This document shows, in pieces, positions 8,576-18,004 of a DNA stretch of 24,769 bases. Location of the stretch: positions 1-24,769 of the IMG/VR virus record IMGVR_UViG_3300035670_001187; one strand, 5' to 3'. Under the pieces are notes generated by a model. It saw only the letters and a program-made list of their open reading frames with translations, was not told the DNA's origin and did not search any database. The stretch is from a virus. A program made the position numbers and the translations under genes. The first letter of the stretch is position 1, and each line of letters opens with the position of its first letter.

Positions 8576-10432
8576 ATGTTAGATAAAACAAAAGAATTTA
8601 GAGAAAAGTTAAAAAAATTATCTAGAGAAGATCTTCTAGAAATTATACAAGAACAAAACCCAGAAACTATTAAACAAATTAATAGAATTGAATGGGTGTT
8701 TAAAAATAAATTACAACATTTGTCTTGGAATGATGGAACTCCAGTTCTAGAAAGGCCATTAACAACTTCTGAGCTTTCTCTTTTGGTTGAAGAACCTTTT
8801 GAGATTGACAACGAATTACTTAATATAGGTGTATCTGCAGAGCAACAAAGACAAATACACATCGCTAAAGATCCTTGTAGGTGGGCAAAGCACTTTCTTA
8901 ATGCAGAGACAAGAGTATATCAAACCTTAATATTAAGAGATCCAGCTTTAAGAAAAGTTTTAAGAGCTGGTCGTCGTTTAGGTAAAACTTTTAGTATGGC
9001 TATATATCTTCTTCATTATAGTTATACACATAAAGATGGTAGATCATTAGTTATTGCACCAATGAAAACTCAAGTAGAATTAATTTATCAAGAGATATTA
9101 AGGTTATCTTCTAAGAGTGAAATAGTATCAAATTCTATAACAAGAAAAGTTACTTCTCCTCAATTTATGATTCAGTTTTCTAACGGATCAACAATTAGAT
9201 TCTTTACTTCTGGAATGAGATCTGGCGGAAAATCCGACGTTGCTCGTGGTCAGGAAGCACATGTTATTGTTCTTGACGAAATGGACTACATGAATCCAGA
9301 CGACCTTGACGCACTATATGCAATGCTTCAAAAAACAGCAGAAGATCAACCCGATAAGGTTCTTATTGGAGCTTCTACTCCTACAGGAAGAAGAGAAAGG
9401 TTCTGGGATTGGTGTAGGTCTGAAAGATTTAAAGAGTTTTGGTTCCCTTCTTATTGCAATCCTTTCTTTAGCAAAGATCAGGAGGATGAATTCAGGGAGG
9501 AATACTCAGAGTCTGGCTATAGGCATGAAATTGAAGCTGACTGGGGTGAAGATTCAGAGGGTGTTTATCCAAGAAGATATGTAGACAGATCTTTTATTGA
9601 ACCTTCTTGGAATTATATTCCAGAAATACAATCCGCCAGAAGTTTTTATACGATAGGTGTTGACTGGGATAAATACGGTGCAGGAACAAATATAGTCGTA
9701 CTTGAAGCTTGTGCAGAAAATTATGAAGAAGAAAGATTCAGAGGAAAAATAAGATTAGCTTATAGAGAAGAAATTCAAAAATCTGAATACACTCTTACTT
9801 CTGCAGTTAGTCGCATAGTTGAATTAAATTCTTCTTTTCAGCCAAAACACATATATGTAGACAGAGGGTTTGGAGAAGTTCAAGTAGAGTTACTTCACAA
9901 GTATGGAATTGAAAACCCTACATCGCATCTAAAGGATAGAGTAAAAGGTGTTTCTTTTAGCGAAACAATAGAAATCCGCGATCCATACACTAAACTTCCT
10001 ATTAAAAAAGAAATCAAACCTTATATGGTTGATAATCTCAGACAGTATCTTGAAAGAGAACAGGTATTATTTCCACTCTCAGATGAAGAGATGTACTTGC
10101 AGCTCATATCATATGTTGTTGTTAGGACAACGCAAACTGGAAGGCCAGTTTTTGAGGCAGGCGGTTCCGCTGTTGACCACGCTCATGATGCATTAATGCT
10201 CGCTCTTCTTGCTATTACACAAAATTATGGAGAATTTAGTAAGCTCAAGACAGCAACAAATACAGCATCATTTTCAAACACATTCTTCATGCCAAAAGAA
10301 TCAACGTCGTCTTCAGAAGATGGAGAAAAAGAAGGGTCTAGTTTCTATTTATCTACAGATAGAGCAAAGAAAATGGCTCCAAAAGGTTTTGGTCAAAGAA
10401 AGAAAAATGTTTCAAGTAGAAAAATGTTTTAG
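8576..10432 (+). CDS. terL: Terminase large subunit
   Basis: The 618-residue ATPase-nuclease that drives DNA into the prohead and cuts the concatemer. The ATPase part has Walker A AGRRLGKT (131-138), Walker B IVLDEMDY (231-238, D234 and E235) and a coupling motif GAST (265-268). The C-terminal RNase H-like nuclease has its first acidic strand at TIGVDWDKYG (D363), a second at YVDRGFGE (D429) and a third at AVDHAHDALM (D534, D538). Length and motif order match full-size phage terminases. The C-terminal ~60 residues are polar and Lys/Ser-rich. It begins three bases after the preceding gene's stop. It contains no in-phase CGG and needs no frameshift. Confidence 0.96.
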   Translation: MLDKTKEFREKLKKLSREDLLEIIQEQNPETIKQINRIEWVFKNKLQHLSWNDGTPVLERPLTTSELSLLVEEPFEIDNELLNIGVSAEQQRQIHIAKDPCRWAKHFLNAETRVYQTLILRDPALRKVLRAGRRLGKTFSMAIYLLHYSYTHKDGRSLVIAPMKTQVELIYQEILRLSSKSEIVSNSITRKVTSPQFMIQFSNGSTIRFFTSGMRSGGKSDVARGQEAHVIVLDEMDYMNPDDLDALYAMLQKTAEDQPDKVLIGASTPTGRRERFWDWCRSERFKEFWFPSYCNPFFSKDQEDEFREEYSESGYRHEIEADWGEDSEGVYPRRYVDRSFIEPSWNYIPEIQSARSFYTIGVDWDKYGAGTNIVVLEACAENYEEERFRGKIRLAYREEIQKSEYTLTSAVSRIVELNSSFQPKHIYVDRGFGEVQVELLHKYGIENPTSHLKDRVKGVSFSETIEIRDPYTKLPIKKEIKPYMVDNLRQYLEREQVLFPLSDEEMYLQLISYVVVRTTQTGRPVFEAGGSAVDHAHDALMLALLAITQNYGEFSKLKTATNTASFSNTFFMPKESTSSSEDGEKEGSSFYLSTDRAKKMAPKGFGQRKKNVSSRKMF

Positions 10433-10440
10433 GTATTATT

Positions 10441-12045
10441 ATGTCAATTGAAAATATTAATCAGATACAACCAGTAGAAAATAATCTTTTTGGAGATTAT
10501 GGACTTAATGGCGTTTCCTTGTATGGTTCTGAACAAGAAAAGTTAAAAGTAAACAATAGAGAAAAGTTTGCAGATATTGCAACTTTAAGCTTAGGTAGCG
10601 ATCAAACATACAATATTCCACTGGAATCTGTTAGAAACGAAACACGAGTATGTATTAAAAGCTTGGAGACTTTTGTTGAAGACATGGATATTATATTACA
10701 GCAGGTAAATATTTTCCCAGATGCTTCCCCAATCTTAGATGAAACCCATAATCATATTTGGTCAGAATTAAAAAATAACAGGTATGTTAGAAGTCTTTAT
10801 CCATTAGATGAAGATTATGAAGTTCCTGATTTTGTAAGTTATACAGAATACTTATATGCAGAAAAACATCAGTGTAGGGGGTGTAGAAAGTTTATTAAAG
10901 AATATGAAAAATTAACTTCAACAACAACATTTGCACATTTATATTCATTTAGAAAAATAGTATTAAATCTTTTAAATGAAGCATATTGTATACAACTATC
11001 TTTACAGGAGGATTTTGGTTCCGATTATGAAGACGAATCACAACAACAGACAGCAACGTACTACCTATACTGGCTCAAAATGGCGACCCATTATAAGAGG
11101 GTCTTTGAAAACTCCATACCAGCCTCACCAACGCTCCTCCCAGAATCCGAATTGGATCAAGTCTCTAAAAAACAAGCCGCTCAATTTCAAACATTTTTTT
11201 CGATCAGAGTAAATTCTGAAACAAATAATATTAACAATCAGTTGAATTCTCTTCATAAAGATTTAAACGACGACTGTAATGTTTTTTACTTAAAGTTTTT
11301 AAGACCTTCTTTAAGGTTTAAGTCTAAGGTGGCAAGCGAAATCGAAATAGACTTTAGAACTACCAATATGACAGGCACAATGCCTAAGCTTGCAGAAGAA
11401 GCAGTTACAGCCATGTTGTCGATAGAAGGTAATTTTAAATCTCTTCTTACAGATTTATTGGAAAGAAGAAATTTAATGATTAAAAAAATTGATTCAATAT
11501 ATCAATCAATTCTTCAAAGAAGAAAATATATTTTATACATTTCTCAACTAGCACATAAAGCTTTGAGTAAAAATAAAATTGTAACAGATAAATTTGATCA
11601 ATCTAAAGTAGATCTTATAACTGCAGCTGTTGTAGATAGAGAAATTACAACACAAAAACTAACTTCAAGCCATGCACTATTAGATGATTTAGAAGAAGAC
11701 GCACATCCTCAATACCTATTAAGGTCTGGGGGAATACTAACTGGTAATGTTCAGGTTGAAGAAGGCGTTACGATTGATGGGGTTCAACTCAGTACACATG
11801 CACATAGTGGTTCAGATGGAAGTAGTAGAATTAAAGCTATAGATATTGATTTTGATTCAGTTAGAGAAGAATATGGCGAAACAAAATTATTGGAGATTAA
11901 TGATATAATAGATGTCAAAGTAGATTCTTTTATACCGGATATATTAACAGGTGGTATTCCAGTGGCAGACGTGGTTGTGTCTATTAATATTCCTGAATAT
12001 CTTGAAGATAAATACGATTTTGAAATTCAATATATAGAGATTTAA
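10441..12045 (+). CDS. Fibre or baseplate structural protein with HPQYL and HAHSG motifs
   Basis: A 534-residue protein. The first ~400 residues are mainly helical with no recognised domain; a CRGC pair lies at residues 145-148. The C-terminal part has features of phage fibre proteins: HPQYLLRSGG (H422) followed by a G-N-V beta register, then a VTIDGVQLSTHAHSG segment with an HxH pair (H453, H455), and a ~60-residue beta-rich end. HPQYL and DGV..S.HAHSG motifs recur in fibres and baseplate-wedge tips. It follows the terminase and opens a three-gene adhesion cassette, so it may link the fibres to the tail or baseplate. Exact role unknown. Confidence 0.72.
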   Translation: MSIENINQIQPVENNLFGDYGLNGVSLYGSEQEKLKVNNREKFADIATLSLGSDQTYNIPLESVRNETRVCIKSLETFVEDMDIILQQVNIFPDASPILDETHNHIWSELKNNRYVRSLYPLDEDYEVPDFVSYTEYLYAEKHQCRGCRKFIKEYEKLTSTTTFAHLYSFRKIVLNLLNEAYCIQLSLQEDFGSDYEDESQQQTATYYLYWLKMATHYKRVFENSIPASPTLLPESELDQVSKKQAAQFQTFFSIRVNSETNNINNQLNSLHKDLNDDCNVFYLKFLRPSLRFKSKVASEIEIDFRTTNMTGTMPKLAEEAVTAMLSIEGNFKSLLTDLLERRNLMIKKIDSIYQSILQRRKYILYISQLAHKALSKNKIVTDKFDQSKVDLITAAVVDREITTQKLTSSHALLDDLEEDAHPQYLLRSGGILTGNVQVEEGVTIDGVQLSTHAHSGSDGSSRIKAIDIDFDSVREEYGETKLLEINDIIDVKVDSFIPDILTGGIPVADVVVSINIPEYLEDKYDFEIQYIEI

Positions 12046-12048
12046 ATT

Positions 12049-13051
12049 ATGGCTTGGTTTAAGTATTTAACATCAGATTCACTTATAGCTGCCTCTCCAT
12101 ATGTAGAGCAGTATGTAATTCCGCCTTTAAGAAGGCGGAATTACAGTTGACGAGTTAAAAGATCCAATCTATGCCAATGATTGGTTATTTGCCAAAATAG
12201 ACGGAATTAAAATAAATTATCTTCTAGATAAAACAATGCAGGAGGTTCAACAGGACCATTCTTATTTAGTTGTTTGTGAATCAGGAACAGATACATATGA
12301 CGCAACACCACTTTCTACGGCGATAGTTGGAAATGTAGTTTATTTTAAATCTGCAAAAAATCAAAATAATAATACGATTTCAAACTATGAATACAATCTA
12401 TATTACGGAAGAGATTATATAAAATATATAAACTCAAAGCCTTACTATGATTACAATATTGATGAGCTCAAAACTATCTTTATCCAAGATGATCAAACAA
12501 CAATAAATTACTATACCACTGCAAACAACTCAATGACCTATGCTCCGTATAGTGCCACACCTTCTCAGATTAATCTTTATCAGCATGAGGTAAACTCCAG
12601 TAGTTCTGATAAATATTTGATGACATTTTTTAATGATGGAATAGATTGGAATAGTGGCTACTCCACAAAAGAAGGAGCAAAAGTTTCTGTTAACTTTGAC
12701 GGACCAAATTTTATTCTCACTGGAAATAAAGGTCCAGATTATGGAATTTTTAAGTATAGAATAATACAAAAAGCAGCATCATCTGATGATATAGAATCTG
12801 TAGTTATTAATTGGACAGAGGTAGATTGTTATTCATTTCAATTGAGTGAGCAAACATTGGTTTCAAGAAACGATCTAGATTATTCAGAATATTTCCTAGA
12901 AATAGAAACAATGTCAGAAAAAAATACTCTTTCTTATGGAAATAATATTTATATAAAAAATCTTAAATTTTTAAGAAATTTTTCTTTTATTGTAGGAGAA
13001 GAAGAATTAAATCCTGATTTATCATTTATTTCAATAGGCGGCATAAGATAA
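12049..13051 (+). CDS. Tail/fibre-associated protein, expressed through a +1 shift at CGG 12136
   Basis: Frames 12049-12135 and 12137-13051 join into 333 residues. ATG 12049 follows the previous TAA by three bases; GAGA is the only ribosome-binding-like sequence. The first 29 residues run MAWFKYLTSDSL and onward to VIPPLRR, and the new frame continues ITVDELKDPIYANDWLFAKI. The body is beta-rich with many Tyr and Asn, as in virion adhesion proteins, and has no known catalytic motif. The downstream half would otherwise have to begin at ATG 12236, which lacks a ribosome binding site and discards 34 open, coding-like codons. The TAA overlaps the next gene's ATG (TAATG). A long perfect hairpin surrounds the shift site. 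Confidence 0.74.
12114..12145 (+). repeat. Perfect 14-bp inverted repeat containing CGG site 4
   Basis: Left arm 12114-12127, loop TAAG 12128-12131, right arm 12132-12145; every base of the 14-bp arms pairs. The arms contain CCGCC and GGCGG, GC-rich against an AT-rich gene. There is no T-run after it, and it lies inside a coding region, so it is not an intrinsic terminator. The in-phase CGG (12136-12138) is in the right arm. Confidence 0.9.
12136..12138 (+). other. CGG +1 frameshift site 4
   Basis: In-phase CGG, codon 30, AGG CGG AAT becoming AGG C GGA ATT. This is the tightest interval of the five: the new frame has TAA at 12128-12130 and the old frame stops at TGA 12148-12150, leaving 12131-12147. 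AAGAAGG just upstream resembles a Shine-Dalgarno sequence. Confidence 0.76.
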
Positions 13052-15591
13052 TGGCAATTATTAAAAAAACAATACAAAATTTAAAACCAGGTAAGCAATA
13101 CTTATTAACTGTTAGACCAAAAGACGCAGATCTCAATACCACTTTAGATCCAACAGCTGCAATAAGATTTGTCGTTCCGTCTGATCAAACTGAACCAACA
13201 CCCTTAGGTAACTTAATAATATCGACAAATTATAAATCTGTTATGATATCATTTAATCCTTCTAATGATCCAGATTTAAAGGGTTATGAATATAAAGTTT
13301 ATGATGACTCACAGGTCCAACAAGTAGGTTTATCCTATACCCCAATTAATGAAAATACTTTTGAGCTTTCTGGATTTTCTTCTTCTAATGTTATTACAGC
13401 AGATGTAGTAAACCAATCTTCTTTAACAGATGGTACTCAAACTGAAGATATAGAAAATAACCTAATTACAAATGAAACTATTTTAGATGAAAAATTTTAT
13501 TTTGTAAAAGTAAGATCAGTAGATACTTCTGGTAACGTATCTGCTTGGACACCATTGGTTAGATCTGGTCAAATACCACTAATTGAATCCTCTCATATCA
13601 GAGAATTAAGCGCATCAAAGATTACTTCAGGTTGGATAGGCGCACAACAAATAACATTAACTGGTCCAGAATCTGTTTTAAAATCTTCTACCTATAAAGA
13701 TGAAAAAGGTGGATTAACAGCAACATTAACTGCGGGTCAAAATACAGTTCTAGTAACAAACGGTACAGATTTAGATGGAAACTATATTCGTGGCATATAT
13801 CCAGGAATGTATTTGTTTATTCCAGGATCTTCTGGAAGTGTTGGTAAATTTGGTTCAGCTGCAAGAGTAAACGAAGTATTTGATGGAACAAATACATTTA
13901 CAGTGACTGTTCCTCACGAACTTTCGGGGGAAGTTTTTTTTAGCGCTTATGCAAAAGGCTGGTATATCAACGGTGCTGGACAAGTAAACTTTGGTGGTAG
14001 GCAAGGTATTACATTTGACGGAACCCAAGTTAGGATTGGTTCAGACACAATTATCGAGCCCAACGTAGAACTGCCAAATTCAACTGGTCTTGTAATTGAT
14101 GCTGGAACATCTAGTTTGGCCATCACTAATTCTTCTAGTGGAATTGGCTTAAAAATAAATTCTGGAACAAATACAGGAAATAACTATTGGTTTGTTGACG
14201 GATCTTTTAAAGTCGGAAAATCAGATAAATATATTGAATACAATGGATCAACAGGAGATCTTAATATTGTTGGTCAAGTCAATATAGGTGGAACGGCAGC
14301 TGATGTTGTTGCGGCTGGATCAGCAGCTGGTACAACAGCATTACAGCCAGGTAATGGAATATCTCAAAACTCAACCAATAAACAGGTAACACAAATATCT
14401 GGAAATATTATTAGAACTGGTTCTATAGTTAGTCAAGACGGAAATAAGACAATAAATCTTACTAATGGAACTATTAATTTCAATAATAAATTTACTGTAG
14501 ACGCCGCAGGAAATGCAGTCTTTGACGGAACAATTACCGCACAGGCAGGATCTATTGCTGGACGATTAACAGCTGGTTCAAATGTTTCTATCGGAGTAAT
14601 GAATCACATAAATTCATATTACAAGGGAATTGATTTAAATGGTGGCTTTACAAACTGTTTTATCCGAGGAGATGCCGGAGAAATATACCTAAGGGCAGAT
14701 AACGGGAGTCAGTGGATTAAATTTGAAAATGGAACTGTTTATATTAAGGGAGTTGGTTTTGAGGTAAACGGAAGCAGCGTACTTATAGGCGAGAACGCAA
14801 CAATTGGAAAAAACTTAAAAATTGCAGAAGACTGTGTTATAGGAAACAGATTAAGAGTTAATCAGGCTGCAGCTGCTGGCGGAACAACAGTAATGAGAGT
14901 TAAGGCAGATGGAGACACATCGACAACTAGATATCCATTTGTTGTTGAAAAAGCTAACGGAACTAATATACTAGAAGTTAGAGAAGATGGAAGGGTTAAT
15001 ATTGGAGGTTCTTTAACCGTAAATGGAACTTCTGTATCCCTTTCTGGGCATACGCACTCCTATGCATCAACATCACACACACATGACTACTTTCCAGATT
15101 CGGGAGGTACGCTAAGTGGAAGCTTGTATGTTACTGGAAATGTGTCTTACAAAATGGTTGCCAGTGGTACTGGAGTATCTCAGACTACAGCTGGTACCGT
15201 TGGTGTTCTGTGTTTTTCAAGTACTGCAACAGCAAATCAAAAATTTGTTTATTGGAAATCTGGAACCGGATCAAGTATAAGGTTTAAAGAAAACATTGAA
15301 CCAATAGAAGCATCTGTTTCAAATTTAGAAAATTTTTGGAATTTAAAACCAGTAATATTTGAGTACAATGAAGAATATGGTGGTTCAATTAAACACGAAC
15401 GTCCATATGGTTTTAGAAAACATTTTGGTTTTATAGCAGAAGAAGTTGAAAAGCTAACTCCATATTTGGTATCATATGACGATGAATCATTGGTCGATGA
15501 CGTTAAGTATGACTCACTATTTACCGTATTGTATAGTGAAGTTAAAAAGATGAGACAGTGGCTAATGGAAAACCACAATTATCCAGGATAG
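13051..15591 (+). CDS. Tail fibre/spike with C-terminal S74 intramolecular chaperone
   Basis: An 846-residue host-recognition protein. The N-terminal part resembles fibronectin type III modules (LKPGKQYLLTVRPKD; a second with DPDLKGYEYKVYDD), suited to attachment to the tail. The middle is a long Gly/Asn/Thr-rich beta region typical of trimeric spikes. Two HxH pairs occur at H667/H669 and H676/H678, which in other phage fibres bind metal along the trimer axis. The last ~105 residues are the S74 endosialidase-type chaperone: SSIRFKENIEP, then FGFIAEEVEKL. S741 and K746 have the five-residue spacing of the known Ser/Lys autocleavage dyad, so the tail should cut itself off after trimer folding. 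It starts in TAATG overlap with the gene before. Confidence 0.9.
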   Translation: MAIIKKTIQNLKPGKQYLLTVRPKDADLNTTLDPTAAIRFVVPSDQTEPTPLGNLIISTNYKSVMISFNPSNDPDLKGYEYKVYDDSQVQQVGLSYTPINENTFELSGFSSSNVITADVVNQSSLTDGTQTEDIENNLITNETILDEKFYFVKVRSVDTSGNVSAWTPLVRSGQIPLIESSHIRELSASKITSGWIGAQQITLTGPESVLKSSTYKDEKGGLTATLTAGQNTVLVTNGTDLDGNYIRGIYPGMYLFIPGSSGSVGKFGSAARVNEVFDGTNTFTVTVPHELSGEVFFSAYAKGWYINGAGQVNFGGRQGITFDGTQVRIGSDTIIEPNVELPNSTGLVIDAGTSSLAITNSSSGIGLKINSGTNTGNNYWFVDGSFKVGKSDKYIEYNGSTGDLNIVGQVNIGGTAADVVAAGSAAGTTALQPGNGISQNSTNKQVTQISGNIIRTGSIVSQDGNKTINLTNGTINFNNKFTVDAAGNAVFDGTITAQAGSIAGRLTAGSNVSIGVMNHINSYYKGIDLNGGFTNCFIRGDAGEIYLRADNGSQWIKFENGTVYIKGVGFEVNGSSVLIGENATIGKNLKIAEDCVIGNRLRVNQAAAAGGTTVMRVKADGDTSTTRYPFVVEKANGTNILEVREDGRVNIGGSLTVNGTSVSLSGHTHSYASTSHTHDYFPDSGGTLSGSLYVTGNVSYKMVASGTGVSQTTAGTVGVLCFSSTATANQKFVYWKSGTGSSIRFKENIEPIEASVSNLENFWNLKPVIFEYNEEYGGSIKHERPYGFRKHFGFIAEEVEKLTPYLVSYDDESLVDDVKYDSLFTVLYSEVKKMRQWLMENHNYPG

Positions 15592-15595
15592 GCAG

Positions 15596-15778
15596 ATGCA
15601 AGAATCAAACTTAGATATAAATATTATTATTCAAACTTTTCAAGAAAAGATAGCTCAATTAACTACTGATATAGTTGTTAAAGAGGCTACAATTAAGCAG
15701 TTAAACGCAATGTTGGTCCAAATGAGTAATCATACTCATGAAGAAGAAAATGTAAAAGAAGATCAAAAGGATAAGTAA
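15596..15778 (+). CDS. Small coiled-coil protein
   Basis: A 60-residue protein beginning five bases after the fibre gene stop. Residues about 8-43 form a predicted heptad pattern (IIIQTFQEKIAQLTTDI and on), followed by SNHTHEEEN and an acidic/Lys tail. The HTH triplet resembles the HxH pairs of the fibre upstream. Small coiled-coil proteins next to fibres can be assembly chaperones or trimerising collars; that is a guess from size and position. Confidence 0.6.
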   Translation: MQESNLDINIIIQTFQEKIAQLTTDIVVKEATIKQLNAMLVQMSNHTHEEENVKEDQKDK

Positions 15779-15779
15779 A

Positions 15780-15959
15780 ATGTCAGATGAAACAGTAGAA
15801 GCCAAAAAAGATTTTAATGTATCGATTAATATCTCAGATAAGAACCTTTCTTATAAAAGTGACTTTAACGAGGCAGAAACCATATTTTGGTTGGAAGCCG
15901 TAAAAAACCTAATTATTCAAAAAGCTTTTGAATCTGCAGGGATGAATTCTGATCAATAG
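15780..15959 (+). CDS. Small hypothetical protein (59 aa)
   Basis: An open frame from ATG 15780, one base after the previous TAA, to TAG 15957-15959. The upstream AAAAGGATAAGTAA gives a ribosome binding site (AAGGA) at a fitting distance. The product begins MSDETVEAKKDFNVSINISD, has an amphipathic helix near the C-terminus (TIFWLEAVKNLIIQKAFESA) and ends with Gln-TAG. No domain is recognised. Tight coupling to the neighbour makes it probably real. Confidence 0.6.
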   Translation: MSDETVEAKKDFNVSINISDKNLSYKSDFNEAETIFWLEAVKNLIIQKAFESAGMNSDQ

Positions 15960-16042
15960 GTCAATCAGGCCTATATAAAATGGCTATAGCTGCAAAAAAA
16001 CACTACTATTAATATAAGTTATATATAAGCATTGGAAGAAAA

Positions 16043-17716
16043 ATGGCCATAAGAGATTACCTTCCTTTTCAGAATCAACAAGAAAATGTTGACTTTGTAG
16101 CCAAGACAATTAGTACTAGCGATATTTCTACTCTTTCTAAGAGTATGAGAGTCGCTGCTTTGGCATTGGGTTTTAGAGGTGTAGATTTTTATTTTAGTAA
16201 TAGATCACACTTTGAACCAGCTCCGTATGATTTTGATCGTATTATTCAAGCAATAGATACTGACTCTTATGTTAGACAGGCTATATCAAAATATAAGGAT
16301 TTGTTTTGGAAAGAAGGATGGGAAATATCTTCTGAAAATCAAGAAGCAGTTTCTTATTTACTTCAAAGAATAGACTTTCTTGAGATGGCTATGAAAAGAC
16401 CATTTATAGAATTCTTAATGGAAGTTTTTGATCAGCTTATTAAGTTTTCAAATGCCTTTATAGTTAAGGCAAGGGCAGATATTGGCGAGTATTTTCCTGG
16501 TCAAATAGAGGGAATTAATGGTGGATACCCAATAGTTGGATATTATTTAATACCAACAGAGCAAGTAAGAATTTTAAGAGATAAGCATAATAAGCCAAAA
16601 TCTTATATGCAACAAACAGACCCTTTCACTTATGGTCCTACTGGTACTGACCCAACATGGTCAGCAGAAAAGGTAATACATTTACATTTTGATAGAAAGA
16701 CAGGACGTGCGTTTGGTACTCCTTTCTTGAGCACTGTGTTAGATGACGTTGTTGCTCTAAGACAAATGGAAGAAGATATTCAAAACCTTGTTCACAGAGA
16801 ATTGTTCCCACTTTACAAATACAAAATTGGTACACCAGAGCAGCCAGCAGAGCCAGACGAGATAGATAGAGCTGCAGTAGAAATAGAAAACCTTAGAGCT
16901 GAAGGTGGCCTTATACTTCCACATAGACATGATGTTGAAGTTATTGGTGGTCAAGGCGAATCTTTAGATGCAAGTTCATATCTTGAGCATTTTAAGGAAA
17001 GAGTTGCAGTTGGATTAGGAGTTGCTCCTCACCACTTGGGAATGACAATGAATGGTGGAAATAGGGCAATGTCTGAAAGGTTAGATACTGCACTTTATGA
17101 CAAGATTAAGAATTATCAAAGACTATTTTCTGAAATGGTTAGATTAAATATCTTTAATGAACTTTTGTTTGAGGGTGGATTTGATCCAATTGTCAATCCA
17201 TCCAATTCGGGAATATCTGATAGATGCTTCTTTAAGTTTAAGGAAATAGATGTTGATACTCAGGTAAAGAAGGAAAGTCATATCATTCAAAAATTTGTCA
17301 ATAATGTTATGACCTTAGATGAAACTCGCCTTGCTCTTAATATGGATCCTGAAGTAGATAAGAAGGAGCTTTATGCTGCCCTGCAAGGTAAAGTTCAAGT
17401 AGACATCTCTAAAGAACAATCTAAAAATATGCAAAAACAACAGTCTCAGACAGGCTCGCAAGAGCCTACTACAGACAATGCAGATACTCAAGAACCAGCA
17501 CCTAGGGGGCAGAGAAACCTTCCTAATTCAAGAAGAGGTGTTGGCAATACTATGAGACCCGCAAATCAAAATGGAAGAAGAACTTCTCCAGATATTAAAA
17601 GATATGACAACCAATTTCTAATTATGATTGAAAATCTGCTAGATGAGGAGTATAATACTATTACTCCAGAAAAATCTGAAAAAGAAGCAGAGGAAATCAT
17701 AGATGGAAGAGAATAA
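16043..17716 (+). CDS. Portal protein
   Basis: A 557-residue portal, the dodecameric channel at the capsid vertex through which DNA enters and leaves. The order of conserved pieces is as in SPP1/HK97-type portals: an N-terminal helical part; DTDSYVRQAISKYKDLFWKE; an apical region with YYLIPTEQVRIL; a WSAEKVIHLHFDRKTGRAFG segment, followed by GTPFLSTVLDDV; and the long stem helices with LGVAPHHLGMTMNGGNRAMS. The last ~110 residues are polar, Gln/Asn-rich and probably disordered. It begins after an 83-base gap that is AT-rich (TATATAAAATGG, ATATATAAGC) and might hold a promoter; GGAAG before the ATG is the ribosome binding site. It overlaps the next gene by 14 bases. Confidence 0.92.
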   Translation: MAIRDYLPFQNQQENVDFVAKTISTSDISTLSKSMRVAALALGFRGVDFYFSNRSHFEPAPYDFDRIIQAIDTDSYVRQAISKYKDLFWKEGWEISSENQEAVSYLLQRIDFLEMAMKRPFIEFLMEVFDQLIKFSNAFIVKARADIGEYFPGQIEGINGGYPIVGYYLIPTEQVRILRDKHNKPKSYMQQTDPFTYGPTGTDPTWSAEKVIHLHFDRKTGRAFGTPFLSTVLDDVVALRQMEEDIQNLVHRELFPLYKYKIGTPEQPAEPDEIDRAAVEIENLRAEGGLILPHRHDVEVIGGQGESLDASSYLEHFKERVAVGLGVAPHHLGMTMNGGNRAMSERLDTALYDKIKNYQRLFSEMVRLNIFNELLFEGGFDPIVNPSNSGISDRCFFKFKEIDVDTQVKKESHIIQKFVNNVMTLDETRLALNMDPEVDKKELYAALQGKVQVDISKEQSKNMQKQQSQTGSQEPTTDNADTQEPAPRGQRNLPNSRRGVGNTMRPANQNGRRTSPDIKRYDNQFLIMIENLLDEEYNTITPEKSEKEAEEIIDGRE

Positions 17717-17999
17717 CCAAAATCAAGATTTTGATTTTAATGATGTTTTAGACAATTTTCGTGAAGCTGTATTTAATGGTCAAGTTAGATTGGCTCTAGA
17801 GCAACTTGTTACAATTGTTGATGTTTTTGTAGAAGTTCTTTCTTCAGACGACGAAGATAAAGAGCCTACAAAAGAAGAACCAATCAAAGATGCAATTGTA
17901 GCTAAAGATGACAAGAGAGAAACACCTCTTGTGGCAGAGGAAAAGCCAGCTGCAACAAAAAAGATCGCAAAAGAGACAGCTGAAAAACCAGAAGAATAG
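17703..17999 (+). CDS. Acidic small protein overlapping the portal
   Basis: A 98-residue protein starting at ATG 17703 within the end of the portal gene; GGAAATC lies upstream. The first ~50 residues are hydrophobic and acidic (FNDVLDNFREAVFNGQVRLA, then LEQLVTIVDVFVEVLSS), probably one or two helices. The rest is a Glu/Lys/Ala-rich low-complexity tail (EDKEPTKEEPIKDAIVAKDD). No domain is recognised. Its place between portal and capsid genes suggests an assembly or head-vertex accessory. Confidence 0.65.
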   Translation: MEENNQNQDFDFNDVLDNFREAVFNGQVRLALEQLVTIVDVFVEVLSSDDEDKEPTKEEPIKDAIVAKDDKRETPLVAEEKPAATKKIAKETAEKPEE

Positions 18000-18004
18000 C
18001 AAAC

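Noticed and set aside
8449-8862. Minus-strand open frames here and at 21727-22173, 20493-20834, 15249-15578, 24375-24758 and others
   Set aside because: They lie antisense to well-supported genes, have no ribosome binding sites or recognisable domains, and mirror the codon bias of the real frames.
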